Assembly: GCA_030867875.1 (NCBI GenBank)
Contig: JAOWCC010001501.1
Span: forward strand, 21,295,524 to 21,359,523
Source: Actinernus sp. WN-2022
Taxonomy: Eukaryota; Cnidaria; Anthozoa; Actiniaria; Actinernidae
DNA length: 64,000 bases
Direction of reading: 5' to 3'
This document shows positions 53,056 to 64,000 of the stretch, piece after piece. The notes beneath the pieces were generated by a model. That model did no database searches and had not been told where the DNA came from. It saw only the letters and a list, made by a program, of their open reading frames with translations. Numbering within the stretch: position 1 is the first letter of the stretch; every line of letters begins with the position of its first letter. The position numbers and the translations under genes are program-made.

Positions 53056-55018
53056 TTATAATGTGGCCTACCTGTTGATACCGGAACTATACGAAGCAGA
53101 ATTCTCTGCTTTCGTTGAACGCTCCAAATTCTTTCCTACTGCAGCTCCCGCCATACCAAAGGTCACACAAGAAAAATAGTACGAAATCATGACGAAATGG
53201 AACTTTAACAGTGCCACTACTAAACTTGAGAAACCTCAATGTTCTATACACCAGAATACTGCAAATTTATTCTTCTATCTGAATTTAGCGGTAAGTAGTC
53301 AGTTCAGACATGCGTATTCAAGCTAAACCCAGTTTTCCTCTGCTTGGTAGTTCCTAAACCAGTAACGTCTTGTAAAAATTCACTTCACTCGCGAAAGCAA
53401 ATTCAAATTTGTACGGTCGAAATATTAATATAATCACTCCAAACAGTTACCAGTTGCAGATTAGATGTTACTTAACTTTGATTTGAAGGTAAGTGGAAGT
53501 CATATATCATTTTATTTGTTTTATAAGGCAAAATAGCTCCCAAATCCATGTATTTTTGGGTGAAATGACTGGGCCGATACCGGAAGTGAGTCACCGGTTA
53601 TCGATATGTACGCTTTTGTACGCAATGACTTTGATATGGAGCATGAAGTAATAAAATAAACAAAATCGGGGACACGATTTCTTCGGTCAAATTGAAATTA
53701 ACATGGCTTTTGGTTGGTAAGTTTTCGACTAAATCAACTGCAAAGGTTTTCGTCGCACTCGATATCTATGTACAACAAATTTGCATATTATGGCTCCCGT
53801 TCATGTGTATCACGCACGACCGCTGTGAAAGTTCCAGATTCAATCAAACCCGTTAATCAAAACATAAACGAGTGATTTTCGATCTACTTCAGTTACATAT
53901 AAACTAACATGCGACTGTATGAAATAACCCGTGGAAATAAGAATCAACGAGCGTGTATGTGGTAATTTCAACTGAGTTCCGACGTGTTATTTTCACAGCT
54001 TCGCCGTGGAGTATAAACACTAACGCTCCGTATGTAATAAAAACTAGCTACCGCTTGCGGGTTCCAAGGGGGCAGTGAAGTTGTCTTGGCATTTCTTCTT
54101 GCTCGGCTGGTTTTCGAATAAAATATCTTATCAGTTTTCGACTAAATCAACTGAAATGTCGGCGGTACCGTTTGGTATCAACACTGCCTCTATTTTATAC
54201 TCGATGGAAATTTGATTCACTTTGACTGCCTTTAGGGTCGCTATATATATATTAATGGCGACTTTTGTCCCGACGGTATCTTTGATCTCCTCAGTTATAA
54301 TTGTTTAGCCTGTGCGAAGCGGCTGGTTGTTTGGTTGTTCGACAATTCCATCGGTTCCTCAAACTTCTCTCGACTTTTCGATATGAAGTTCTTCAGTTGC
54401 TGCCCTGAAATTGTTATAAACTCATCTTCTTCGTCCTCGATATTTTGTCGTTTCTCCGCCTTAACTTTCTTCAAAGCTATGTCTTTAAAGCATAATGCTA
54501 AATTTTACATATTCGATGGTGCAATGAGCTGAGTAAAAAAATTATCCGAAGGTAAAGGGGCCGTCTCACCCACCGTGCTTAGCGCGCTCACATAGCATAG
54601 CGACCATTTTCGATGCCATCGAAATTCAGAGTTTTATGGCAGTGGTCTTAATCTTCTCTACATCTCTGCCATCCTTCCAGCTATCATAAAAAAAAAATCA
54701 TACTAGGTTGACCCTTTTTTATTGCTCTTCCTGTTGAGCCTCTTATTTAAGTCTTTTAAATTATTTGGTCATGTAAATTTTAGTTTTATTTCAGGTGGCC
54801 GTAGTTCTCTGATGGATGCCTGAGTCTCGTTCGTCCTCAACAAAAGGAAACAATTGTCCGTTTGTGTCCAGGATTTCCACCTACAACATGGAGAAGCTAT
54901 CCTGACCATTAATCTTTATATTTAAAGATATATTAGCGCTTAGTTGGAGTATCTACTATCTTTGAGCCGATTTGGGTTGTTGAACTGACACCGTGGCTGG
55001 CTTACGCGACCATATGGC

Positions 55019-55620
55019 AACAAAACTCCGCTTGGTCGACCCGAAAAGAACTGAGCAGTTTCCTAAAATCATTTTCAGGGCTTTGGCGTTTAACTTGTGG
55101 AAACAGGTCTCTCTCTGGTTTCGAAGGACTTTTAGACAGTGATTTCGCCAAGATTTTCGGATTCACCATGTCGATCAAAGTTTATACTCGCACGAAATTT
55201 GACAAACAAAGCCGCCGAGAAAATAATTTCCCATTCAAGCGAGCTCTTGAACTGGTTCTCTGCTACTGCCATCAACGAGATTGCCTGCTAGTTAAGATCT
55301 CTCTCTCTTTCTCTCTCTCTGCAGGGAAAAATAAAATCGAGGAGAGAAACCTCTCGCTTTAATAATTATTAGTATTACCCGGAAAGAGTGTCTCTGTTTA
55401 TAGCACTGAGATAGTACGGAAGCGACGGGTGAGCGGTAATAGTCAACAATAGGCAACGAAACTCCGCTTGGTCGACCCGAAAAGAACAGCAATTTCCTAA
55501 AATCATTTTGAGGCCGGGCTTCGGCGTTTAACTCTCTCTCTGGTTTCGAAGGGCTTTCACGCAGTGATTTCGCCGAGATTTTCGGATCAAAGTTTATACT
55601 CGCACGAAATCTGACATGCA
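55019..55620. repeat. Internal direct duplication within the TTAA element
   Basis: actccgcttggtcgacccga with the following aaaagaac occurs at 55026 and 55460. Both are followed by ttcctaaaatcattttcagg-like sequence and by a gtgatttcgccragattttcgga block; spacing is about 430 bp. A second duplicated block, ggagagaaacctctcgcttt to gcgacgggtgagcggtaa, occurs at 55341-55436 and 60342-60437, near opposite ends of the element. Confidence 0.75.
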
Positions 55621-55743
55621 AGAGCCGCCGAGATAATATTTTTTTATTGAAGCGAGCTGTAATTCGTTCACTGTTCTCTCTTGAACTGATTCTCTGCTAC
55701 TGCCAGCAACGAAATTGGAGATTGCCTGCTAGCAGATATATTT

Positions 55744-55919
55744 AACAAATAAAAGATGGTTCTCCTTGTTATATAACAAAATGATGCACGCTCGAGGTCT
55801 TGAAAATCTGCGGATGCACGAGCGGAACGCGAGTGCATTTAGCAGTTTTTCAAGACCTCGAAAGTGCATTATTTTGTTATATAACAAGGAGAACCATCTT
55901 TTATTTGTTTTATAATATA
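55744..55919. repeat. Fold-back repeat with about 70-bp arms
   Basis: aacaaataaaagatggttct through atgatgcacgctcgaggtct pairs with the right arm ending gaaccatcttttatttgtt; a loop of about 35 bases contains cgagcggaacgcgagtgc. Related to the gagtgcatt-type repeats dispersed in cnidarian genomes. Confidence 0.8.
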
Positions 55920-56264
55920 AACTTCAATGTAGACGAAGGAAATAAAGCTATCTTTAGAACCCGCGTAAAAATCTAAAAGCAAACTGACGACAGCGAAAAC
56001 CCCATTTTACTACTTGACTTGTTTACAACTTTTTTCGTCGCTGATTGGTTCAATTGTGACAGCTTGACATTGACGATCTGAAAACTCATTTCTTATTGGA
56101 TGAAATAATCTGCTAAGAATAGAACGTGTCAATCGATAAAAGTGAAAGACAGAAATTGCAAGAGCCGGCAAATGCAATGGGTTGTAATATTGTCATCTGG
56201 TCAAAACTGTTGCAGGAAACAAAGTGCTTTCTTTTTACAATTTCATGCAGGTCAGCACAGGAGA

Positions 56265-56415
56265 GGTTTATCTGCACTGTCAGCTCAGGAATAGGAGCCA
56301 TGAGACGAATTCGAGATTTTGTTGAAATAGCCACTCTAGTCAGCATATACAACGCATTAGTTCAGCCTCATTTTAATTACTGTAGTGAGGTATGGGATAC
56401 CTTTGGTCAAGGTCA
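56265..56415 (+). pseudogene. LINE C-terminal piece, plus orientation
   Basis: Encodes SSGIGAMRRIRDFVEIATLV and NALVQPHFNYCSEVWDTFGQ, the region just after the RT core of CR1-like LINEs. It abuts at about 56415 the end of the inverted LINE body, although in an intact element it should directly follow that body in the same direction. Confidence 0.75.
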
Positions 56416-58779
56416 CTCTAATAGATGTTGGTCTATTTCAACGCCAAGAACCCTACTATGGTAAACTTGTTTTAGAGTTTTATCATCAATCGTAATACAC
56501 GGTTGAGATTGAAGGGTTCTAAGGTTATAATGCGAGCCAATTAACAAAAATTCCGTTTTTGCGACATTTAAGCTTAATTTGTTTGCTAATAGCCACTCCT
56601 TTACACATTCAAGGTCGTCGTTCATGGCCGTCTCAACTTCCTCTATAGTATTTCCAGATGTCGTTAGGTTTGTGTCATCTGCAAACAGCCGAGGAGAAGC
56701 CCGACTAAGACACTCTGGTAAATCATTTATATATAGAAGGAAGAAGAGTGGGCCAAGAATAGAGCCTTGGGGGATACCGCACGTAATCTGACTTTCCGAA
56801 GACACTGCTTCATTCAGCTGGCATTTTTGCTTGCGGTTAGTTAAGTATGATAGTATTAAGGATAAGGCATTGCCGGTGATACCATATAGTTCCAACTTGC
56901 GCAGTAAAACACTATGATTGACCGTATCAAATGCCTTTTTTAGATCCAGAAATACAACCAAATTAAACATTTTCCGATCCATGTTTACAAACCAGCTGTT
57001 TGTGCTATCCAAAAGAGCTGAAGCAGTTGAGTGATGTCTCCGAAAGCCAAACTGATGCTCAGAAAGTATACTATTTGATGTGAGATATTCATATAACTGT
57101 TCAAACATAATTTTTTCCATTATCTTACTAATTACAGGCAGAATGGAAATTGGTCTGTAATTATCCGCTGCGTTTTTTTCCCCTTTTTTAAAAAGAGGCA
57201 AGACCCTGGCTATTTTCCACTCGTCTGGGAAACAGCTCGAAATAATGGCATTGTTGAAAATATGTGTAAGTGCCGGGGAAATAGCAGGTGCTGCAATTTT
57301 TAACATTTTTCCAGATATTTTGTCAATGCCTGTTGCTTTAGAATTAGAGAGACTACTCAAGAGCTTGAGTATCTTTTCATTAGATATCTGCTTAAAGCGT
57401 GATATGTTAGATTGGTAAGGCTTTACAAACTGCTCAAACGTAGCGCTAGAGTCGGCCATTGAGTTGGCCAAATTTGGGCCAATATTGGAAAAATAAGTAT
57501 TGAAAGCTTCCACTATTTCATCAGGAGAATTAATTTTAGTATCGTTGACCTTGAGTTCGTTTACAACAGTTTTACTGGAAGTGCGCCCAAGCAGATCATT
57601 AATTGTTTTCCAGGCCTCTTTAGGATTATTGTGTTGCTTAGCAATCTTGTTGCGATAATAGTTGGACTTGGCCTGACGCAAAGCAATGTTAACCTCATTT
57701 CTGGATGCTTTGTAGTCATCCCAATCGGAACATAATTTGGTCACCATTGCCTTGCGTTTGTTTTTATCTCTCGTAATAATTAATTCTTTTATCTCTCTGG
57801 TCAGCCATGGGACATTAAACGATCTTTTTCTTTTGGATTGTACTGGGGCATGCTTGTCTAACACGTCTAAGAATATATCTTTCCACGCGGCCCACATCGT
57901 GTCTGTGTCAGGACTTAAGACAATTTGTTCCCAGGGCTGAGCAAAAAGGTCTTCAACAAAACATTTCTGGTTAAACCTTTTCATGTTTCGTATTTCAATT
58001 GTTTTGGCCTTGATGCGCGTACTTTTATAAGGATTTATCTTTCTTATCCCATAAATTAAACTATGGTCACTTATTCCCAAGTGTATTACGCCTGAGGAAT
58101 TGATTTTGTCTGTAGATGAAGTTACAAAGTGATCAATGAGACTTTTTGATTGAGGTGTTATGCGCGTGGCTTCAGTTATCAATTGAGAGAGTTGATATGT
58201 CTCGTAAATTGCTTTAAGTCTTTTGGCTTGACAATCAGAATTTTTCTTTAGCAAACAACAATTCATGTCCCCAAGGATCACGTGCTCTTTGTTTTCATCA
58301 TCTACTGTCTTAATCATTTTTTCAAAACTAGTAAAAAATTCGCACGGAGTGTTGGGCGCTCGATAAATAGCGCTGACAATAAATGGTCGGCTATTTGGCT
58401 TGCAAATTTTCAGGGAAACACCCTCAATATCAACAGAAATTATCTCATTTCTAATTCGGTAGTTAATGGAGCTTCGAAGAAAAATACAAACACCACCGCC
58501 AGTCCTTGATCGGTCTTTCCTTATGATATTATATCCACGGATTCCTACCTCGCCATCCGAAATCGAAGAATCAAGCCTAGTTTCACATAAGCCAATAAGA
58601 TCGAACGACTGAAATAATTTGGATATACGAATTTCATCGACGTGTTTTAGGAGGCTTACAATATTAAGAAAAGCCATTTTAAACCCCCTTGCTTTTGGGC
58701 CATTAGGAATAAAGCTTTCATCAGATAATGTAATATCTTTAGAAATTAAGCTAGGTTCGGATGGTGAATTTATGCTCAC
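56413..58779 (-). CDS. CR1-like LINE ORF2: endonuclease-reverse transcriptase, 788 codons, C-terminus missing
   Basis: Uninterrupted frame, starting at a GTG or a nearby internal Met. Endonuclease blocks: MAFLNIVSLLKHVDEIRI, IGLCETRLDSSI, TGGGVCIFLRSSI, HVILGDMNCCLL, SLIDHFVTSS and LGISDHSLIYGI. RT blocks: NSKATGIDKISGKMLK, NYRPISILPVISKIMEKIM, HQFGFRRHHSTASALL, VVFLDLKKAFDTVNHSVLL, CGIPQGSILGPLFFLLYIND, the catalytic LFADDTNL and ANKLSLNVAKTEFLLIG. The frame then ends abruptly (VLGVEIDQHLLE) at the inversion point 56415. The missing C-terminal part lies in plus orientation on either side. The catalytic domains look intact, the element as a whole does not. Confidence 0.9.
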   Translation of the reverse strand: MSINSPSEPSLISKDITLSDESFIPNGPKARGFKMAFLNIVSLLKHVDEIRISKLFQSFDLIGLCETRLDSSISDGEVGIRGYNIIRKDRSRTGGGVCIFLRSSINYRIRNEIISVDIEGVSLKICKPNSRPFIVSAIYRAPNTPCEFFTSFEKMIKTVDDENKEHVILGDMNCCLLKKNSDCQAKRLKAIYETYQLSQLITEATRITPQSKSLIDHFVTSSTDKINSSGVIHLGISDHSLIYGIRKINPYKSTRIKAKTIEIRNMKRFNQKCFVEDLFAQPWEQIVLSPDTDTMWAAWKDIFLDVLDKHAPVQSKRKRSFNVPWLTREIKELIITRDKNKRKAMVTKLCSDWDDYKASRNEVNIALRQAKSNYYRNKIAKQHNNPKEAWKTINDLLGRTSSKTVVNELKVNDTKINSPDEIVEAFNTYFSNIGPNLANSMADSSATFEQFVKPYQSNISRFKQISNEKILKLLSSLSNSKATGIDKISGKMLKIAAPAISPALTHIFNNAIISSCFPDEWKIARVLPLFKKGEKNAADNYRPISILPVISKIMEKIMFEQLYEYLTSNSILSEHQFGFRRHHSTASALLDSTNSWFVNMDRKMFNLVVFLDLKKAFDTVNHSVLLRKLELYGITGNALSLILSYLTNRKQKCQLNEAVSSESQITCGIPQGSILGPLFFLLYINDLPECLSRASPRLFADDTNLTTSGNTIEEVETAMNDDLECVKEWLLANKLSLNVAKTEFLLIGSHYNLRTLQSQPCITIDDKTLKQVYHSRVLGVEIDQHLLE

Positions 58780-58797
58780 ACTTTTGGCCGATCAATT

Positions 58798-58917
58798 ATT
58801 AATAAGAGAATTAAAATTGTTCTGCAAAGCTATACTACCTGCGGGGTTTAAGTGTATGCCTTTCGCGTTGAGGTGAAATGCTTTGATATTAGAGTTTGCG
58901 AGTTCTCGAGTAAGAAG
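58798..58917 (-). pseudogene. C-terminus of LINE ORF1 (SGNH/esterase-like end)
   Basis: Directly upstream of ORF2 in the same frame and separated by a TGA at about 58797-58799. The peptide NIKAFHLNAKGIHLNPAG then SIALQNNFNSLIN precedes the stop. H-L-N-x-x-G near a C-terminus recalls the last block of SGNH-type esterase domains, which occur in some CR1 ORF1 proteins. Only about 40 residues remain before the inversion junction near 58918. Confidence 0.5.
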
Positions 58918-59337
58918 AATACAACTCAATATAACCTCAGGGGCTCCTCTGCCTCACTGCAGTTACCACTACCAAAAACGGAATATCTCAAGAAAAGCTT
59001 CTCATATAGCGGAGGTAAATTATGGAATTCGCTTCCTGAAGCCATTCAAAAATCTGACTCCCTATCTATCTTTACTAGCAGAATTAATGCTCACACTTTT
59101 ACATGATTCTATTTAGTAAAGGTTTTTATAGTAATAAATTAGAGTAGTTATTATTAATGTATAGTAGTTATTATTATTAGTCGTTAGTATTAATGTAGTT
59201 TCAGTATAACTTTTAAATTAATAGTTTAAATTTTTATGAATTTGTAACCACACGCCCCTTGTGGAAACCAGCTTTTTATCTAATAGTTGACGGGGCAAGC
59301 GTGTATAAATAAAGTTTTACTTACTTACTTACTTACT
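58918..59337 (+). pseudogene. LINE 3' end, plus orientation
   Basis: Encodes TQYNLRGSSASLQLPLPKTE and SFSYSGGKLWNSLPEAIQKS, the final part of a CR1-like ORF2, then a stop at about 59104. The 3' untranslated region ends in (actt)n at 59319-59336. Orientation is opposite to the adjoining body, so the insertion is rearranged. Confidence 0.8.
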
Positions 59338-60180
59338 GATTGTGATAGTGCCAAGCGTTGAAAATGCCTGATGGCAAAGCATTCACAGAGAAAGCGTTAG
59401 CGAATTAGCGGCAGTAGAGTTGGACACGTGAATTGAGGATTGCCGACTATTTTCTACAACAACTGCATAGTTGACACTGATTACTGATTCTGTGGTCTGA
59501 AGAAGAATATTTTCTTTATCCCAAGGAACAGTGTTGTAACTGTTGCTCTGATGGCCGTGTTGCGTTGCTTTTGAGGCTCTCTTCGTTGGCATGGCCGCTA
59601 TACACATGAAAGATAATCTACTCTTTTGAAATTCTGCCAGTTCTGCGTTCTCTGCAAGTTGTATCGCCCGTTTTTCATTCAGGGACATTCCAGAACCTCT
59701 CAAACGAACTTCTACATGAAACCAGAGAAATCCCATTGTATTCTTCGCAATTCACTGTTCAGGTTTCAGCATAAAGCAGACTTATTACAGTTATCATCGA
59801 GTTATTGGTGAGTCATGCATGTCTTGTTGTTGTGTTGTCACTTTCCTCTCACCAGGCTATTAGAAAAACCACATTTTTCTTTTAAAATTACAATCATTTT
59901 TCATATCAAACTCTCAATGAGTAACACTGTATTAGAATGTGGGCATTGCTTTTCTCAACTTCAAACGTTTTAGCATCCCATTTTGTGGTCGCTTTAGAGT
60001 ACGAAGCCGATGCTAAATTCTCTCGCCGATCACTTTCTTTTAGTTTTGGGAAGCGACTTTTATTTTCCTTTTCTTCAACACACCTTGACAACTCAAAGTC
60101 GGACATGTTTTCTTTCCAGTCTATGAAATTAGAGTCTATGAAATTAAACTCGCGAAAAGCAATCACCGATACGTTTTGTT
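59338..60180. other. Part of the TTAA element with unrecognised frames
   Basis: Two minus-strand open frames (59383-59736; 59906-60166) have protein-like composition, for example MSDFELSRCVEEKENKSRFP and SYSKATTKWDAKTFE. I do not recognise the family. They could be a decayed gene of the TTAA element. Confidence 0.3.
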
Positions 60181-60260
60181 TTGATTGGATTCTCGGCGTG
60201 CTTGATTTTTTCTTGAGCGTGCATTTATAACAAAATCAAGCACGCTGAGCATCCAATCAA
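60181..60260. repeat. 29-bp-arm hairpin
   Basis: ttgattggattctcggcgtg plus cttgatttt pairs with aaaatcaag plus cacgctgagcatccaatcaa, two mismatches, loop about 22 bases. Confidence 0.8.
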
Positions 60261-62878
60261 ATCGCATGTTCTTAGGATGATCCCATAATTTATATTATAA
60301 ATATATATATATCTCCCTGCAAGTAAAAATAAAACGGAGGAGAGAAACCTCTCGCTTTCATACTTATTAGTCATGATTACCCGGAGAGAGTGTTCTCTGT
60401 TATATCACTGAAGGGAAGCGACGGGTGAGCGGTAAATATTAGTGCAGCCAAATACTGCTGTATAACACTTTGCTGACTTCACATTCAATTTGTAAGGTAC
60501 TATTAGTTTCATCAAGGTCATCTATGTTCAAGGCAAAATTATCATGTCACCAACATACAGAAATATACGCTCAGTTCGTGAGGTTCCCGCCGTGAAACAA
60601 AGCACGCGAAGCACTGTGGGTGAGACGGCCCCTTTAAGGGACCCGTTTAGTTTTGGAAGTTACAATTACCTCCCTAGGGTACCCCGGGTACTGTGACAAG
60701 TCCTTGGGGTACAGCGACATGTCCATACCCATCGATTTTTAGCAGGCATCTCTTTCTTCTTTTTTCTCTCCCTCCTCTCTCCAGTCCTCCTTTTCTCTCC
60801 CGGAGTCACAGGTAACCCAATTAACGATTTTTTAAATCTGATTTCTTCGAAAATTAGAGATGCCTGCGGAGGAGGCTAACTCCGTACGCATTTAAAATGT
60901 TTACATACAAAAATACAGTTTATCGCTAGCAGTAGCACGCTCCGACGAAACGTCTGGGTGCCACTGGGCTGACCTAAAGTTACTCCGTACGCATTTAAAA
61001 TGTTTACATACAAAAAATACTGGTTAATATTTGAAAAAAACTGCGTAAAATAACAAACATAGTTGGTACCTCAAGGCGTTCCTGACAGAGAGATATTCTA
61101 TTTAACAGGAGTTTTTACGCAGTTATCAGTAGCAGCAATATTGTACCCTCTTTAGGTTTTCTTTAGGTAATACACAGATCAAGGAAATATTATTAATTTA
61201 GAAAATCTACAGCATAATAATTATTGTTTTAAAACGGAAACGCCGAATAGCCGCATTACAAAACAAAGCTGGGTTGAATTAGGTACGGTACGGATACTAG
61301 ACCTAGGGCCCTTGCATGCTACGTATTGAATTCAATAAAATACAAAATAACAAATCTTACGTTTTGTGATCTGTGAGTTACTCACCGCCTGCCATGTGTT
61401 TCCAAATACCCTTTCCGCAGTTTTAAAATTTTGGCCAGCCCAGCCAGGGCCCGCATCACCTCCACATAGTAGAAGAAGGATCTCCAATATAAATTAATTA
61501 TGAAAATGTTTTTTTTTCTTCACATCCTAGGCTTGAGATAGCTGGGTAACTGATAGCGCACATCACGTTTACAAAGATCAGTTAGTGTTCTTAAACCATG
61601 GAATGTATAGCATTGATTACCCTGGTTACCAGAGGTTCTACTGTCTCCATTCGCGAAAGTTAGGCGCCGAGGGCAAATATCTTTCGTATTTAGAGATTGT
61701 GACGATGACGAGTCGACTGATCTCACTGGTTTCCCGCCAGAATAATTCTTTGTTGAGGTCAAAGGAAAGCACACCGTTTCATAGCCATGTCCGAAACAAG
61801 TATTTGTCGAAATTGAACGAGACATTTGATACTGTAGTAGAATTACTCCAATCAGACCAAAGAATGAGACTAAAAGGAGGACCCTTGTTCTTTATACGGA
61901 CGGCCATTTTCCAAATTGAATGGAATTACTTTTCAACTTTGGAATTATGTCCACCGGATAACTCAAAGTGAGCTTGCACATACCGAAGTATATTTGGGGT
62001 TTAATCCACAGATTCTGAAGCTGAGGACATATCCGTGACCGTCTGCTAGTATCGAGCAGTTGTAAACTACAAACACTGCGGAAGCGCAAATTGAGGCCCT
62101 TCTTCAGTTGGCGCCATGTCTAGAACGGTGATCTCAGGTTGCGAGAACCGAATTATGAATTTTAATAAAACGCATCACACTAAAATGAGTTTGAAATGTA
62201 AAGGCCATCATGACAGCTTTAGTCAGTTTCGTTGACAGAACATAACACCTAACCTGACCACAACTTATTATAATTACTTAATCCTCGGGTGTCTTACAGT
62301 ACAAACCCACTTGCGTCCTCTCATGTTACGGGATGATAGAACGGAAAAAAAGGGTCTTCGGTCTTCGGTCTTCGGTCTTCGTTTTATAGACACCCGTCAA
62401 GTTAATACTTGCATATTCCATGTATTCCTCGACTACTTTTCCTCTATTAGTACAGTTGTGGATTAACAATGCACACGAGAAAAGCAAGAAAATAAAACGT
62501 ACGGAGAGCTTGGACTCCGAGAGGTGTAGTTATGAAATTATTCTTCAACCTTTTTTGTTTTCCTTTTCCACAAATTTGGGTCGGTCGATCGGGTGATGCC
62601 GGGTAAACAAAACATTTTACTGTGACGGCCTTAGCAGGGATATGGGATATTGCAAGTAATTTGAAACCTCATCAAAATTCAGTAATCTATGACAACAACT
62701 AATAACCTGGATGGTTTGTACTCTGAAAACTACACCATAAATTTAGGATTTTACGATCTGTAGTTTTAGATGAAAATACAATAGTTGAAAATTTAAGCTT
62801 AAGATGTTATCACAAGCCCTAGGCCCTTGAAATAGGCACGTACAAAACTTGACCGATTCCGAGTTAATTGATACATAC

Positions 62879-63134
62879 CGTAAAAACTCCAGCGTGCGAG
62901 AACCCAGTTCTTGGGACGAGTCTGGTGGGATGAAGAACTCGATGCGAACTACTCAATTCGCAGTTGTTTTTACCAGCGCCCTCTGGACCAAAGTTATATG
63001 ACAAACAAGAGCACTGTTTGGCACATTCCACCTGGCACTGGAACTCTAAATCAACTTTCTTCGAAGAGATGATACTGTCATTAAGACTGACTGAGTTGTG
63101 CTTCACTTCAAAAGTTGCTGCGTTCAGTTCTGTG
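62879..63134 (-). CDS. Candidate PAN/apple-like exon (copy 2)
   Basis: Same 256-bp exon as 11946-12201, with acceptor ttctgtag and donor gtatgt conserved. The peptide differs at a few sites, for example CAKQCSCLSYNFGPEG in place of CFC and GSEG. All cysteines are kept, so both copies may still be under constraint, but the duplication is young. No further exons were identified. Confidence 0.5.
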
Positions 63135-63314
63135 CTACAGAACCGGCTGAGGAGGCTTGAGGAACTGGAACACGGGTAGCAATGAGAGAAAATACGAACT
63201 AGTGAAAGAAACAACGAACTGACATGTTTTTGGGACCTCATGTTTCTCATGACATGTTCAGTCAGTGCAATGAAAGAATCACAATTACATCATGCTAAAA
63301 AGGAACCGACTATT

Positions 63315-64000
63315 CATAACGAGCCAGACACTCTTAGCAACCAAACTACCCCCTGGTGATAGGGGACCAGGGGGGTGCTCTAGGAAGCAGGAGCATTCCA
63401 TTTAATTAAGTCCAGCCTCATGTCACCTTAAAGTGTCTACTTTAGCGCCTAGATATCGTAATCCGTAGGTGTCAATGTGCGGTAAATAACTACTTTTGCA
63501 TTTTACCTTTCATTAGTCGACTACCCGTAGTAGTGCACGAAATCTAGTCATTCGTAGTCCGATTTTCAGTACGTTTCGATCGAGGTCGACGATTTATCTG
63601 GTTTGCCGTATATGCCTATCCGACTTTCAGCTAATTTCTCAAAATCAAGTCGGGAACGATCGATGTGGAATTTACTTTAATGAGACGAAAATGCGACTTA
63701 CACGCTTGCCAATTACTATTCGAAACGCCGCAGACTTCGCCGTATTATTTATTATTCGGATCCCAAATTATTATCGCGGATACTGAAAATAAAGCGGATG
63801 AGATATCGAGATGTGAGAGATGTTACCCTGGCAGAATGTTTCTCGTGTCTTGTTGTTTGCAGTCGGTAGCTGCAGTTCGCGACCGGTAATTCGCGTCTGG
63901 TTGTTTTGATCTGATTTGCCCAAATTTCGCGATGGGTAACGGCTACTCGTACAATAGGCTAACTATTTTGTTTGGCGTACATATCTTTTAGGCTTGTGTG
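63315..64000. other. Right end, no recognised gene
   Basis: Begins with cataacgagccaga and ctcttagcaacc, shared with 17560-17587, followed by a small hairpin (ccccctggt with accaggggg). An open frame at 63665-63889 shows no known motif. Confidence 0.35.

Larger units (their letters stand above)
54556..60633. mobile_element. 6.1-kb TIR element in a TTAA site
   Basis: Left end aggggccgtctcacccaccg and right end, complemented, aggggccgtctcacccacag continue to match through gtgctt. The right flank is TTAA (60634-60637), the left GTAA (54552-54555), and copy 1 shows the empty site ccgaagttaaggga at 7516-7529. No transposase was recognised. Contents: internal repeats (55019-55150 with 55455-55620; 55310-55440 with 60313-60446), a fold-back (55744-55919), a rearranged LINE (56265-59337) and a hairpin (60181-60260). 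TTAA insertion suggests a piggyBac-like or similar family. Confidence 0.8.
45576..63314. repeat. Large duplicated unit, copy 2 (partner 1918-12381)
   Basis: Shares with copy 1 the whole backbone at very high identity. Extra blocks are a MITE plus LINE (46512-49458), a Penelope-like fragment (51756-52215, replacing about 150 bp), a 217-bp block (52839-53055), and a TTAA element (54556-60633). The CAAAG-flanked LINE of copy 1 is absent. The right border is followed by cataacgagccaga, a sequence also found at 17560. This copy lies on the far side of the 100-N gap from copy 1. Confidence 0.9.

Overview
This window looks like repeat-rich nuclear DNA from an anthozoan cnidarian, most likely a stony coral. 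I infer this from split ApeC (apextrin-type) exons with GT-AG splice sites, PAN-like cysteine exons, a mix of CR1/L2-like, Tx1-like and I/Nimb-like LINEs, a DIRS-order (Ngaro/PAT-type) retroelement, a Penelope-like fragment, dense MITEs, and the absence of long host reading frames. A run of 100 Ns at 40913-41012 marks a scaffold join. No tRNA, rRNA or CRISPR array was recognised.

Layout. 0-16.5 kb: diverged inverted repeats at 61-1005 and 15935-16425 bracket a segment that holds the first copy (1918-12381) of a large duplicated unit; the left arm also carries a TTAA-type MITE. 16.5-26.7 kb: tandem arrays (alternating 138/134 bp, 20 bp, 87 bp), LINE relics, SINE-like sequences and hairpins. 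27.2-28.2 kb: a MITE with a perfect 9-bp target duplication, split by a retrozyme array of about 2.4 units of 347-351 nt, each unit carrying a hammerhead ribozyme. 28.6-36.6 kb: an old LINE interrupted inside its reverse transcriptase by a DIRS-order element (30701-35072), and again near its C-terminus by a 256-bp MITE. 37-40.9 kb: a 475-bp palindrome, several MITEs and a LINE fragment up to the gap.

41-45 kb: two ApeC-domain exons on the minus strand, whose intron has been enlarged by nested MITEs, one of them only 2 bp beyond the splice donor; then a 1.1-kb long-TIR element. 45.6-63.3 kb: the second copy of the duplicated unit, enlarged by a LINE, a Penelope-like 3' fragment that retains a hammerhead, and a 6.1-kb TTAA-flanked TIR element that contains a rearranged LINE. 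The first copy lacks these but has its own LINE insertion at 8136-9442. Comparing the two copies gives filled and empty sites, so exact insertion boundaries can be read from the sequence.

Few parts look able to act. The DIRS recombinase frame is broken by a single TAG, one LINE keeps a 788-codon endonuclease-RT frame, and the retrozyme hammerheads have complete catalytic cores. The retrozymes encode no protein, so they must have been mobilised by reverse transcriptase supplied in trans; which one is not shown by the sequence.
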